Shown piece by piece: positions 53,229 through 61,270 of a stretch of DNA of 64,000 bases. The stretch is from Streptomyces sp. H27-H5 (GTDB lineage Bacteria > Actinomycetota > Actinomycetes > Streptomycetales > Streptomycetaceae): NCBI RefSeq assembly GCF_026627505.1, contig NZ_JAPNLK010000030.1:1-64000 (forward strand), written 5' to 3'. A program made the translations under genes and the position numbers. Within the stretch, counting starts at the first letter, position 1, and the number at the start of each line of letters is the position of its first letter. A model generated the notes under the pieces. The model was not told where the DNA came from and searched no databases. It worked only from the letters and a program-made list of their open reading frames with translations.

Positions 53229-53510
53229 ATGGCGCACCAGGAGATCTACGAAGTCCTCTTCACGGAGTCGGCGGGCCGCGACCGGGACCGGCTGGACCCA
53301 CCGCGCCGGGCGTCCTTCGACAAGGCCCTCGACATACTGGCGCGTGACCCCTACACGGAGTTGTCCCGGCCGATAGGCGCGGGCGAACAGGACCGTGAGA
53401 TCCGGCTGACGTCACAGATCGTGGCGGAGTACATGGTGTCGCGCGGGCGTCTGCTGCTCGTGGTGCTGCGGGTCTTCGACGACGCGGACATCCTCCTCCC
53501 CGAGGGCTGA
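53229..53510 (+). CDS. RelE/ParE-like small protein
   Basis: A 93-residue protein with the RelE/ParE fold outline: VLFTESAGRDRDRLDPPRRASFDKALDILARDPYTELSRPI (split over two helices, with the D-P-Y turn), then REIRLTSQIVAEYMVSRGRLLLVVLRVFD. No antitoxin gene is beside it, so it may be an orphan toxin or a domesticated homologue. GGAGA precedes the ATG at 53229. The last 99 bases overlap the convergent GT87-like gene. Confidence 0.65.
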   Translation: MAHQEIYEVLFTESAGRDRDRLDPPRRASFDKALDILARDPYTELSRPIGAGEQDREIRLTSQIVAEYMVSRGRLLLVVLRVFDDADILLPEG

Positions 53511-54329
53511 TCTCGGGCAGGGCACCCGCTCCTGCGCCTCGCCCGACACCTCGCCCGGCATCTCGTCGTGGGCCCGGGCGCGGCGGGCGCGGTGCTCCCG
53601 GTGGGCCAGGCGGACCGTACGCGCGAGGTACGCCAGCAGCGGGACGCACCACACCCACAGGGGCGGCCAGTCCGGCAGCAGGGCCCGGCCGGTCGCGGAA
53701 AGGAGCCGGGTCCAGAACTCGGCGGAGGCCTGCGGGAACACGAGCAGGCCCAGCAGGGCCGTACCTGCGAACGCGGCCAGAGCCGTCAGGCCGGTCCGGA
53801 CGCGGCCCGCCAGCAGCAGGTACGCGATGAGGACCGCCGGGGTCAGGGTGATCCCCGCGGCGGTGCCCAACGCGAACCCCCGGCCCAGCGCGGCGCGGGG
53901 GCGGCTCAGGTCCCAGACGGCGAGGCAGGCCAGCGCCAGGTTGATCTGACCGGGCAACGGGGCCTGGAACAGCGGCTCCAGCCACAGCCCGGCGATGGTC
54001 GCGGCCAACACCGGACCCGGCCGTGCGCGCAGTCCCGCGAGACGGCACGACAACAGGATCAGCAGGGCGAGCAGCCCGGCGCTGCCGAGGAGGAGCACGG
54101 CCCTCAGCACACCGGTCGGCAGCCAGGCGGCCGGCGTGAACAGGATCGCCGCGAACGGCGGATAGGCGGCCGGCGGATGCCACTCGGCGGCGGAGAAACC
54201 GCGTGCGAGCGCGTCGGCCATGGGGACGCGCAAGGCGATGCAGAGCACGCCCAGCGCGAGCAGCGAGCCCGTCACCAGCACGCCGGCGAGAGACGACGGC
54301 AAGCGGTCGGGGGCGGGACTCCGGGTCAC
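53412..54329 (-). CDS. Shortened GT87/DUF2029-type mannosyltransferase-like protein
   Basis: A 305-residue polytopic membrane protein of the polyprenol-phosphate-mannose-dependent mannosyltransferase type. Typical parts are FSAAEWHPPAAYPPFAAILFTPAAWLP (outer loop with the putative active site) and LPGQINLALACLAVWDL. Complete members have about 10 helices and 400 residues; here the segment after EFWTRLLSATGR jumps straight to PPLWVWCVPLLAYL, so the family's middle C-terminal portion seems deleted. The last 60 residues (DEMPGEVSGEAQERVP onward) are frame-run-on antisense to the RelE-like gene. It may be a decaying gene. Confidence 0.6.
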   Translation of the reverse strand: MTRSPAPDRLPSSLAGVLVTGSLLALGVLCIALRVPMADALARGFSAAEWHPPAAYPPFAAILFTPAAWLPTGVLRAVLLLGSAGLLALLILLSCRLAGLRARPGPVLAATIAGLWLEPLFQAPLPGQINLALACLAVWDLSRPRAALGRGFALGTAAGITLTPAVLIAYLLLAGRVRTGLTALAAFAGTALLGLLVFPQASAEFWTRLLSATGRALLPDWPPLWVWCVPLLAYLARTVRLAHREHRARRARAHDEMPGEVSGEAQERVPCPRSALGEEDVRVVEDPQHHEQQTPARHHVLRHDL

Positions 54330-54459
54330 GAAGCGTGACCCTAGTGGATCAGCGGTGGGCCGCGGTCGGATCAGGCCACGGCCCCGGTACGGGCGAGCCG
54401 TCGGAACCGGGCCGAGGGGACGGGGTACGCGGACGCGCCGGCGAGGCGCGGCGCCCTCG

Positions 54460-54645
54460 TCAGCGGCGTATGACGCCCGCGTCCTCGGCGTACTCGCCCA
54501 GGACGACGACGCTCACCGCGGTGGCGACGAAGACCTTGGCGGCGCGCAGGAGGCTGCCGACGCCGAGGCGCGGACGGGAATCGGAAGTGGCGGTGGCCCC
54601 GCTCGGGAGGCCGCCCCGGATCGCTGTGAAGGTTGCGGTGCTCAT
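54460..54645 (-). CDS. Small hypothetical membrane-associated protein
   Basis: A 61-residue protein with a polar N-terminal 30 residues and one hydrophobic segment (LLRAAKVFVATAVSVVVLGEYAEDAGVIRR, split after VVVL). No family is recognised. On its strand CATCAT ends 6 bases before the ATG at 54645, the leaderless pattern common here; no Shine-Dalgarno. The start further upstream at 54678 is less likely. Confidence 0.55.
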   Translation of the reverse strand: MSTATFTAIRGGLPSGATATSDSRPRLGVGSLLRAAKVFVATAVSVVVLGEYAEDAGVIRR

Positions 54646-54851
54646 GTATCCATGATGCGTTTTCTCCCCGGATGTCACATCGGCCGCGGGACGGAATCAC
54701 CAGGGCCTCCGGGTCCTCCTCAAGGCGCAGGTCACCCCTGAGTCCCCCTACCCGAGGTCTGACACACGCGGGTATGACACCCGGACGGGCGCCGGACCGC
54801 GAGGAAACCTCCACCCCGCCAAACCCGTTCGCGCACCACCCCGACCATGAC

Positions 54852-54920
54852 TAGAATCTCCGCTCTTGCCGCCTCCCGCCGCACCGGGGAGAGCCGCCCG
54901 CCGCACGGAAACCGGCGGGC
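54852..54920 (+). promoter_or_regulatory. helD promoter and leader hairpin
   Basis: TAGAAT at 54852-54857 is a good -10, with a weak TTCGCG 18 bases upstream. The leader of about 105 bases contains the hairpin GCCCGCCG-N9-CGGCGGGC (54896-54920). In this 324-bp gap I see no rifamycin-associated element of the kind found before inducible helR genes, and no other gene. Confidence 0.45.
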
Positions 54921-54969
54921 ATCTGTCCATTCCGATCGCCGCAGATGATCAGTAGCTGGAGGCAGTCCC

Positions 54970-57090
54970 GTGCCCGCGCACGCCCCCGAGCCCGCCACCG
55001 TCACCGCAACCGGCGGGGCCCCCGTCGAAACCGACCCCGCGCACCCCCTCGCCCGCGAACAGGCACACCTCGCCGCCTCCCGCTCCGCGCTCCGCGCGAT
55101 GCGCGAGGACGTGGAGTCCCTCGACATCCGCGACGTCACCGCGAACTGGGTCAACGCGATCGTCCTCCAGGCCCAGATCGACGACCGGGTCAAAGCCCTC
55201 GCCGACCTCGCGCACACCCCGCTCTTCTTCGGCCGCCTCGACTACCTGCACGCGCCGGGCGCCGAACTCGCCGAGGGCGCGGAGGGCGAGCAGTTCTACA
55301 TCGGCCGCCGGCACGTCCACGACGCCGACGGCGACCCGATGGTGATCGACTGGCGCGCGCCCGTCTCCCAACCGTTCTACCGGGCCTCCAAGGCCGACCC
55401 GCAGGACATCGCGCTGCGCCGCCGCTTCGGGTACACCGGCGGCTCGTTGACCGCGTACGAGGACGAGCACCTCTCCGACCCGGCCGAGGCGGCCGCCGTC
55501 AGCCGACTGCTCCAGCAGGAGATCGAGCGGCCGCGCGTGGGCCCCATGCGGGACATCGTCGCCACGATCCAGCCCGAGCAGGACGAGATCGTCCGCTCCG
55601 GCCTGTCCGGCTCCGTGTGCGTGCAGGGCGGTCCCGGCACCGGGAAGACGGCCGTCGGCCTGCACCGTGTCGCGTACCTCCTGTACGCGCACCGCGACCG
55701 GCTCGCCCGCACCGGCACGCTCGTCATCGGCCCGAACCGGTCCTTCCTGCACTACATCGAGCAGGTGCTCCCGGCCCTGGGCGAGCTGGAGGTCAAGCAG
55801 GGCACCGTCGACGACCTCGTCTCGCGGGACGGCCTGGAAGTGCGCGGCACCGACAGCGCGGCCACCGCCGTGGTCAAGGGCGACGCCCGGATGGCGTCGG
55901 TGCTGCGCCACGCGGTCCACTCCCACGTCAGCCGCCCCGAGGAGCCGCTGATGGTGGTCCGCGGCTCGCGCCGGTGGCGGGTGCCGGCGTACGAGCTCAC
56001 GGAGATCGTCGAGGAGCTCCAGAAGCGGGAGATCCGCTACGGCGCCGCCCGTGACGCGCTCCCCCAGCGGATCGCGCACGCGATCCTCGTACGGATGGAG
56101 CAGGCGGGCGAGGCCCCGGACGACCGGGTGCAGGACGCGGTGGCCCGGAACGCGGCCGTCAAGGCGGCGGTGAAGGCGATCTGGCCGCTCGTCGAGCCGG
56201 CGAGACTGGTGCTGCGGCTGCTCTCCGACCCGGGGTTCCTCGCGGAGCACGCCGCCGGGATCCTGTCGGAGGAGGAGCAGGAGCTGCTGCTGTGGTCGAA
56301 GCCGTACCGCGGCGTGAAGTCGGCGAAGTGGTCGGCGTCCGACCTGGTCCTGATCGACGAGGCGGCCGACCTGGTGGAGCGCACGCACTCGCTCGGCCAC
56401 GTCGTGCTCGACGAGGCCCAGGACCTGTCGCCGATGCAGTACCGGGCGGTCGGACGGCGCTGCACGACCGGATCGGCGACCGTGCTCGGCGACCTGGCGC
56501 AGGGCACCACCCCGTGGGCCACGCGCAGTTGGGACGAGGCGCTGACCCACCTGGGCAAGCCGGAGGCGGTGCTGGAGGAGCTGACGGCGGGCTTCCGCGT
56601 GCCGCGCGAGGTGATCGCGTACGCCTCGCGGCTGCTGCCGGCGATCTCCCCCGGCCTGGCCCCCGTCTCCTCCGTCCGCGAGACCCCCGGGTCCCTGCTG
56701 ATCGAGGAGACCGCCGGCCCCGCCGACCTCACGGCCGCGGTCCTCGACGCCTGCCGCGCCTCCTTCGCACACGAGGGCTCCATCGGCCTGATCGCGGCGG
56801 ACGCCCGCGTCCCGGAGCTCGCGGAGGCCCTGCGGGCGGCGGACATGCCGTACCTGGATCCCGGTGAGGAGACCACGGCGCAGTCCCGGTTGACGCTGGT
56901 GCCGGCGTCGCTGGCGAAGGGCCTGGAGTACGACTACGTGGTCCTGGACGAGCCGGGGGCCGTCGTCTCCGGCGAACCGGACGAGCGGACGGGGCTGCGG
57001 CGGCTGTACGTGTGCCTGACCCGCGCGGTCTCCGGACTCCGGGTGATCCACACGACCGGCGCCCTCCCGGAGGCCCTGACCGCTCCGTGA
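54970..57090 (+). CDS. HelD-type RNA polymerase-recycling ATPase
   Basis: A 706-residue SF1 UvrD-like ATPase of the HelD/HelR family, which pries RNA polymerase off DNA and in Streptomyces can protect it from rifamycins. An N-terminal coiled-coil arm (about 25-85) precedes WRAPVSQPFY, Walker A GGPGTGKT (220-227), LIDEAADLVERTHSLG, VVLDEAQDLSPMQ (motif II), AKGLEYDYVVLDE (motif V-like) and RRLYVCLTRAV (motif VI). GGAGG lies 7 bases before the GTG. No antibiotic-linked neighbour is present, so a general recycling role is as likely as resistance. Confidence 0.92.
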   Translation: MPAHAPEPATVTATGGAPVETDPAHPLAREQAHLAASRSALRAMREDVESLDIRDVTANWVNAIVLQAQIDDRVKALADLAHTPLFFGRLDYLHAPGAELAEGAEGEQFYIGRRHVHDADGDPMVIDWRAPVSQPFYRASKADPQDIALRRRFGYTGGSLTAYEDEHLSDPAEAAAVSRLLQQEIERPRVGPMRDIVATIQPEQDEIVRSGLSGSVCVQGGPGTGKTAVGLHRVAYLLYAHRDRLARTGTLVIGPNRSFLHYIEQVLPALGELEVKQGTVDDLVSRDGLEVRGTDSAATAVVKGDARMASVLRHAVHSHVSRPEEPLMVVRGSRRWRVPAYELTEIVEELQKREIRYGAARDALPQRIAHAILVRMEQAGEAPDDRVQDAVARNAAVKAAVKAIWPLVEPARLVLRLLSDPGFLAEHAAGILSEEEQELLLWSKPYRGVKSAKWSASDLVLIDEAADLVERTHSLGHVVLDEAQDLSPMQYRAVGRRCTTGSATVLGDLAQGTTPWATRSWDEALTHLGKPEAVLEELTAGFRVPREVIAYASRLLPAISPGLAPVSSVRETPGSLLIEETAGPADLTAAVLDACRASFAHEGSIGLIAADARVPELAEALRAADMPYLDPGEETTAQSRLTLVPASLAKGLEYDYVVLDEPGAVVSGEPDERTGLRRLYVCLTRAVSGLRVIHTTGALPEALTAP

Positions 57091-57206
57091 CGGGCCCTCC
57101 CTGGGGCACGGGGACCTCGGGGCGCGTGCCCGGCCACGGGACCGGGCCACGGGACCAGGGACCGGGGCGCGTGCCGATGGCCCGCCCCCGGCCCGGGTCG
57201 CCGCGG

Positions 57207-57893
57207 TCAGCCCAGCGCCGTGCGCCACTCCGCGACCGCCGCCGGGGAGACCGGCCGGTCCCACCCGGAGGGACGGGCCGCGCCGCCGATGTGGAAGGCG
57301 TCGACGCCCGCCTCGCGGAGCACCGGCAGGTGGGCCAGGGTGAGACCGCCGCCGACCAGGATGCGCGCGCCGTAGCCCGGCTCGCCGCCGCGCGCGGCCT
57401 CCGCCAGCAGCGTCGGCAGGCCCGCGTCGACGCCCGTCGCCGAGCCTGCGGTGAGGTAGGTGTCCAGGCCCGGCAGATCGGCGAGCTCCTTGCGCAGGTG
57501 GTCCCGGTCGGCCGCCCGGTCGATGGCCCGGTGGAAGGTCCACGGGCAGCCGTCCAGCTCCGAGACGACCGCTTCCACGGCCGCGAGGTCGGGGCTGCCG
57601 TCCGGGTTCAGGAAGCCGAGGACGAACTCCCGGGCCCCTTCGGCCCGCAGCGCCCGCGCCTGCTCGACGAGGAGGTCGACCGGTCCGGCCGCGAAGCCGT
57701 CCGTGCGGCGGATCATCACGCGCAGCGGGATGTCGACCGCCGCCCGGATCGCCGCGAAGGTCTCGCGCGGCGGCGTGAGCCCGTCGGCGGCCATGTCGGT
57801 GACCAGCTCCAGTCGGTCCGCCCCACCGGCCTGGGCGGCGATCGCGTCCTCAGCGTCGAGGGCGATCACCTCCAGGAGCGCACGGTTGCTCAT
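57207..57893 (-). CDS. cutC: CutC-family protein
   Basis: A 228-residue TIM-barrel protein of the CutC copper-homeostasis family. Marks are LEVIALDAEDAIAAQAGGADRLELVTDMAADGLTPP (residues 7-42, split in two strands), MIRRTDGF, EFVLGFLNPDG, WTFHRAIDRA and ILVGGGLTLAHL. The copper role of CutC is disputed, and a metabolic enzyme function is possible. ATG start at 57893. Its upstream region carries a GGTCTAG-type palindrome and a short direct repeat. Confidence 0.88.
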   Translation of the reverse strand: MSNRALLEVIALDAEDAIAAQAGGADRLELVTDMAADGLTPPRETFAAIRAAVDIPLRVMIRRTDGFAAGPVDLLVEQARALRAEGAREFVLGFLNPDGSPDLAAVEAVVSELDGCPWTFHRAIDRAADRDHLRKELADLPGLDTYLTAGSATGVDAGLPTLLAEAARGGEPGYGARILVGGGLTLAHLPVLREAGVDAFHIGGAARPSGWDRPVSPAAVAEWRTALG

Positions 57894-57921
57894 TCGATTC
57901 CATCCATCCTTCGGAGAACTG

Positions 57922-57969
57922 CCCGTATGTGACCCGTATGCGACCCAGATGAAAAATAGGTCTAGTCCA
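57922..57969 (-). promoter_or_regulatory. dre-like palindrome and direct repeat upstream of cutC
   Basis: AGGTCTAGTCCA (57958-57969) keeps the GG-N-CTAG-N-CC core of GntR/DasR-type operators (dre core TGGTCTAGACCA), with two symmetric differences from it. Between it and the gene lie two 11-bp direct repeats, cccgtatgtga and cccgtatgcga (57922-57943). The area is AT-richer than its surroundings, as promoters are here. Confidence 0.35.
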
Positions 57970-58035
57970 ATATCCAGGGTACGGGCCTCGGCCCGCGCTT
58001 CACCAGCACCATCACGCCACCCGCACAATGTGCGC

Positions 58036-58722
58036 ATGACCCCTGACCCGGCGCACGACACCGCGCCGCCCGACACCGCCCCGCTCCGCGCCCGCTGGCA
58101 GGCCACCGTCACCGCCTCCGGTGCGGCGCCCGACGCGGACCCCGGCCCGTACGCGAAGCGCCTCCTCGCGGCCTGGGCGGAGCCCCAGCGGCGCTACCAC
58201 ACCACCGCGCACCTGGCCGACGTCCTCGCGCGGATCGACGTCCTCGCACCGCACGCGCGCGACCTCGCCGCCGTGGAGCTCGCGGCGTGGTTCCACGACG
58301 CCGTCTACCGCCCGGACCGCTCCGAGAACGAGGAGCGCAGCGCCGTCCTCGCCGAGCGCGCCCTGCCCGAGCTGGGCATCGACGCCGACCGCACCGCCTC
58401 CGTCGCCCGCCTGGTCCGGCTCACCGTCACCCACGACCCGGCCCCCGGGGACGCCGACGGCGAGGTCCTCTGCGACGCCGATCTCGCCGTCCTGGCCGGG
58501 GAGCCCGACGCGTACGCCGCGTACGTCGCCGCCGTGCGCGCCGAGTACGGGTTCGTGCCGGACGACGCCTTCCGCGAGGGCCGGGCCGCCGTGCTGCGCC
58601 AGTTGCTGGGCCTGCCCCGGCTCTTCCGCACCCCGTACGGCGCCGCGCACTGGGAGGCGCCGGCCCGCCGCAACCTGGCCGCCGAGCTGGCCACCCTCAC
58701 CGACCTCGGCGACCCGGGCTGA
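58036..58722 (+). CDS. HD-domain phosphohydrolase
   Basis: A 228-residue predicted metal-dependent HD phosphohydrolase. RRYHTTAHLADVLARID (about 54-70) gives the first His, and LAAWFHDAVYRP (about 84-95) the HD pair; a later LCDADLAVLAG supplies the last Asp. This is the COG4339-type group with unknown, probably nucleotide, substrate. CACAAT ends 6 bases before the ATG at 58036 and there is no Shine-Dalgarno, so a leaderless mRNA is likely. Confidence 0.82.
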   Translation: MTPDPAHDTAPPDTAPLRARWQATVTASGAAPDADPGPYAKRLLAAWAEPQRRYHTTAHLADVLARIDVLAPHARDLAAVELAAWFHDAVYRPDRSENEERSAVLAERALPELGIDADRTASVARLVRLTVTHDPAPGDADGEVLCDADLAVLAGEPDAYAAYVAAVRAEYGFVPDDAFREGRAAVLRQLLGLPRLFRTPYGAAHWEAPARRNLAAELATLTDLGDPG

Positions 58723-58801
58723 GAGGGGCCGACGGGAGGCCGGCGGGGCGCCGACAGGGCGCCGGGGAATGCGAGCACGTTCGCGGTGGTTTGTGACTGG
58801 C

Positions 58802-60061
58802 ATGCCCGCAGACTCCACACGATCCCGCATGCCCGTCGCCGTCTACGTCCTCGGCCTCTCCGTCTTCGCCCTCGGGACCAGCGAATTCATGCTCTCCGGG
58901 CTCCTGCCACCCATCGCCGAGGACATGGGCGTCAGCATCCCGCAGGCGGGCCTGCTCATATCCGCCTTCGCGATCGGCATGGTCATCGGGGCGCCGCTGC
59001 TGGCCGTCGCCACGCTGCGACTGCCGCGCCGCACCACCCTCGTCTCCCTGATCAGCCTCTTCGGGCTCGGCCAGGTCGCGGGCGCGCTGGCCCCCTCGTA
59101 CGAGCTCCTCTTCGCCTCCCGGGTGGTCTCCGCCCTCGCCTGCGCCGGCTTCTGGGCCGTCGGCGCGGCCGTCGCCATCGCCATGGTCGACAAGGACCAG
59201 CGGGCCCGCGCGATGGCCGTCATGATCGGCGGCCTGTCCATCGCCAACGTCCTCGGCGTGCCCGCCGGCGCCTTCCTCGGGGAGACCCTGGGCTGGCGCT
59301 CCGCGTTCTGGTCGGTCGGCGCCGCATCCGCGGTCGCCCTCGTCGGCATCCTGACGCTGATCCCGAAGATCCCGCTGCCCGCCGAGAAGCCGCGGATCAA
59401 GAGTGAGCTGCGGATCTACCGGGACCGCCAGGTGTGGCTGTCCATCGGCATGACCGCCCTCGCCGCCGGCGGCGTCTTCTGCGCGTTCAGCTACCTGTCG
59501 CCGCTGCTCACGGACGTGGCCGGGCTGGACTCCGGATGGGTGCCGTGGATCCTGGGCCTCTTCGGGCTGGGCGCGCTGATCGGCACCACCATCGGCGGGC
59601 GGGTCGCCGACGCGCACCTGTTCGGCGTGCTGATCTGGGGCATCACCGCCTCGACGGTCTTCCTGACGGCCCTGGCCCTGCTGGCCTCCGTACAGGTGGC
59701 GGCGATCGCGCTGTCGTTCCTGCTCGGCGTCTCGGCGTTCTTCACGGCCCCGGCCCTGAACGCCCGCATGTTCAACATCGCGGGCGCCGCCCCCACCCTG
59801 GCGGGCGCCACCACCACCGCCGCGTTCAACCTCGGCAACACCGGGGGCCCCTGGCTCGGCGGCACCGTCATCGACGCCGGACTCGGCTTCTCCGCCACGG
59901 CCTGGGCGGGCGCGGCGATGACGATCACCGCGATCGGGCTGGCCGTGGCCGCCCTGCGGCTGGACCGGCGCGACGGCGGGGGCACGCCGGTCCGCGCGTC
60001 CCGGGTCGTCGCGTCCGCCGCCGGTAGCGTCGCGGAACCGCAGCCGGCCCGGACCCACTGA
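58802..60061 (+). CDS. Cmx/CmrA-like MFS drug exporter
   Basis: A 419-residue MFS transporter with 12 helices (DHA1 type). PVAVYVLGLSVFALGTSEFMLSGLLPPIAEDMGVS and LISAFAIGMVIGAPLLAVATLRLPRRTTL (motif A) closely resemble the Cmx/CmrA/CmlR chloramphenicol exporters of actinobacteria; the family also contains arabinose-efflux-like members of broad range. Drug export is likely, the drug is not proven. ATG at 58802 is used; the ATG at 58829 is an alternative as homology begins there. It ends in a strong terminator. Confidence 0.85.
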   Translation: MPADSTRSRMPVAVYVLGLSVFALGTSEFMLSGLLPPIAEDMGVSIPQAGLLISAFAIGMVIGAPLLAVATLRLPRRTTLVSLISLFGLGQVAGALAPSYELLFASRVVSALACAGFWAVGAAVAIAMVDKDQRARAMAVMIGGLSIANVLGVPAGAFLGETLGWRSAFWSVGAASAVALVGILTLIPKIPLPAEKPRIKSELRIYRDRQVWLSIGMTALAAGGVFCAFSYLSPLLTDVAGLDSGWVPWILGLFGLGALIGTTIGGRVADAHLFGVLIWGITASTVFLTALALLASVQVAAIALSFLLGVSAFFTAPALNARMFNIAGAAPTLAGATTTAAFNLGNTGGPWLGGTVIDAGLGFSATAWAGAAMTITAIGLAVAALRLDRRDGGGTPVRASRVVASAAGSVAEPQPARTH

Positions 60062-60082
60062 GGCCGCACGGCCCCGGACAGC

Positions 60083-60119
60083 GAGACGGCCCCCGCCCAC
60101 GAGGGGCGGGGGCCGTCTC
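60083..60119. terminator. Bidirectional terminator after the exporter gene
   Basis: A perfect 16-bp stem (GAGACGGCCCCCGCCC) with an ACGAG loop lies 21 bases past the exporter stop and reaches the stop codon of the convergent small gene at 60118. Confidence 0.9.
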
Positions 60120-60240
60120 ACGCTCTTTCCGGGGCCGCTTCGAACGTCGGGTCCCCGGCCGCCACGGCCGTCCCCGCCCCCACGACGCCACCGGTGACGA
60201 GCAGCGTCGCCGCGATCCCGGCGCCCAAAAATCTTCGCAA
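60118..60240 (-). CDS. Putative 40-residue secreted peptide
   Basis: From a TTG at 60240 (GGGGGGA just upstream) the ORF gives a basic start LRRF, a hydrophobic core (LGAGIAATLLVTGGVVGAG) and a signal-peptidase-like A-V-A site, leaving a mature peptide of about 13 residues ending DPTFEAAPERA. The start region is AT-richer than the surroundings. No family is recognised. A longer start at 60324 exists but would bury the signal peptide. Its stop lies in the terminator shared with the exporter gene. Confidence 0.45.
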   Translation of the reverse strand: MRRFLGAGIAATLLVTGGVVGAGTAVAAGDPTFEAAPERA

Positions 60241-60473
60241 AGTTCCCCCCAAGAGATTGGTTGATCGGCGGACGCCAACACGCCGCGCCGACAGCCGGTC
60301 CGCCCCGGGTTCCCAGGGGCCCACGAGGGATCCGTGCGCAGGTCAGCGGCGGTCCCACACCCCGCCCGCGATGCCCCGGGATGGCCCCGATGTCCCCTCG
60401 GGCCGCCCGGAAACGCACCCCCGTTTCCGGGCCACTTCCGCTCCGCCGGCCGGCCTGCGGCGGCGCCGGCGCG

Positions 60474-60740
60474 TTACGCCGGGCGTCCCTTCGGGCGGCG
60501 CAGGCCCGCCGACGTCAGCCGGCGGACGAGTTCCTTGCTGCCGATCTCCACCGCGCCCGCCCCGACCGCGTCCGCGTACCGGTAGGAGGGCACGTCGTAG
60601 TGGTCCCGCTCGAAGGCCCTCGGCGGGCAGCCGATCGCCGCCGCGAAGGCGTGGAGCTCCTCGTACGAGACGTCGCTGACCAGGTGCGACCACATCCGGC
60701 CGTGCCCCGGCCAGGTCGGCGGATCGATGTACAGCGTCAC
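60474..60740 (-). CDS. DUF4031 protein
   Basis: An 88-residue DUF4031 protein: VTLYIDPPTWPGHGRMWSHLVSD at the N-terminus, EELHAFAAAIGCPPRAFERDHYDVP, and a basic C-terminus. The many conserved Asp/His residues suggest a metal-dependent enzyme, but none is known. GTG start at 60740, 7 bases after the stop of the upstream small gene, so the two probably form an operon. Confidence 0.82.
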   Translation of the reverse strand: MTLYIDPPTWPGHGRMWSHLVSDVSYEELHAFAAAIGCPPRAFERDHYDVPSYRYADAVGAGAVEIGSKELVRRLTSAGLRRPKGRPA

Positions 60741-60747
60741 CGGCCGC

Positions 60748-61122
60748 TCACCGCCGGCCGAAGACGGGGGCGAGCCCGCCGACGGCCGCCACCCGGACGC
60801 CCGCCTCGGAGCACACCCAGTGCGGGTCGGGGCCGAGTTCCGGATCGACGTCCAGCGCGTGCGGCTCACCGTGCGCGCAGACGGGGCACAGGGGCCAGCG
60901 GCCGTACTTCTCCAACAGCGCGTCCTGGACGTCCTGGGCGACGAGGCCGGCGAGGAAGTCGACGCCCTCGGGCCACTGCTCCACCCACCAGCGCCGGTGC
61001 GTGACGGCGTCCTCCACGAGGGAGACGACATCGGCCTCGGCGACGTCGCCCGCGACGAGATCGGTCAGTACGAGGGCTCGGGCGGCGTGCAGCGCCTGCT
61101 CCAGGGGGGTCGCGTGGTCCAT
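60748..61122 (-). CDS. Conserved hypothetical protein with Cys pair
   Basis: A 124-residue protein. The N-terminal half is helical (EQALHAARALVLTDLVAGDVAEADVVSLVEDAVTHRRWWVEQWPEG split in helices). The C-terminal half has a C-P-V-C-x-H pattern (LCPVCAHGEPHALDV) and a further Cys (WVCSEAG), a likely Zn site. No function known. It lies directly upstream of the DUF4031 gene and shares its direction. Confidence 0.7.
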   Translation of the reverse strand: MDHATPLEQALHAARALVLTDLVAGDVAEADVVSLVEDAVTHRRWWVEQWPEGVDFLAGLVAQDVQDALLEKYGRWPLCPVCAHGEPHALDVDPELGPDPHWVCSEAGVRVAAVGGLAPVFGRR

Positions 61123-61234
61123 GCGCCCATTGTGAACCCGCGGCGGTCCCGGAACGAAGGCCCCCGGACAAAGAGGACCGAGGGCCCTCGGCCCTCGTCG
61201 CGAAAGTCCCGCGGAACCGGCGCCTCATGGCGCC

Positions 61235-61270
61235 TTGACCCGCACCCCTGCCTGAAAATAGATTTCAGAC
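61235..61270 (+). promoter_or_regulatory. murR promoter with RpiR-type operator
   Basis: TTGACC (61235-61240) and TAGATT (61259-61264) are 18 bases apart, and the -10 ends 6 bases before the GTG, so the mRNA is probably leaderless. The palindrome CTGAAA-ATAGA-TTTCAG (61252-61268) encloses the -10. TGAAA-N5-TTTCA is the type of site bound by RpiR-family regulators, so MurR should repress its own operon here. Confidence 0.7.
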
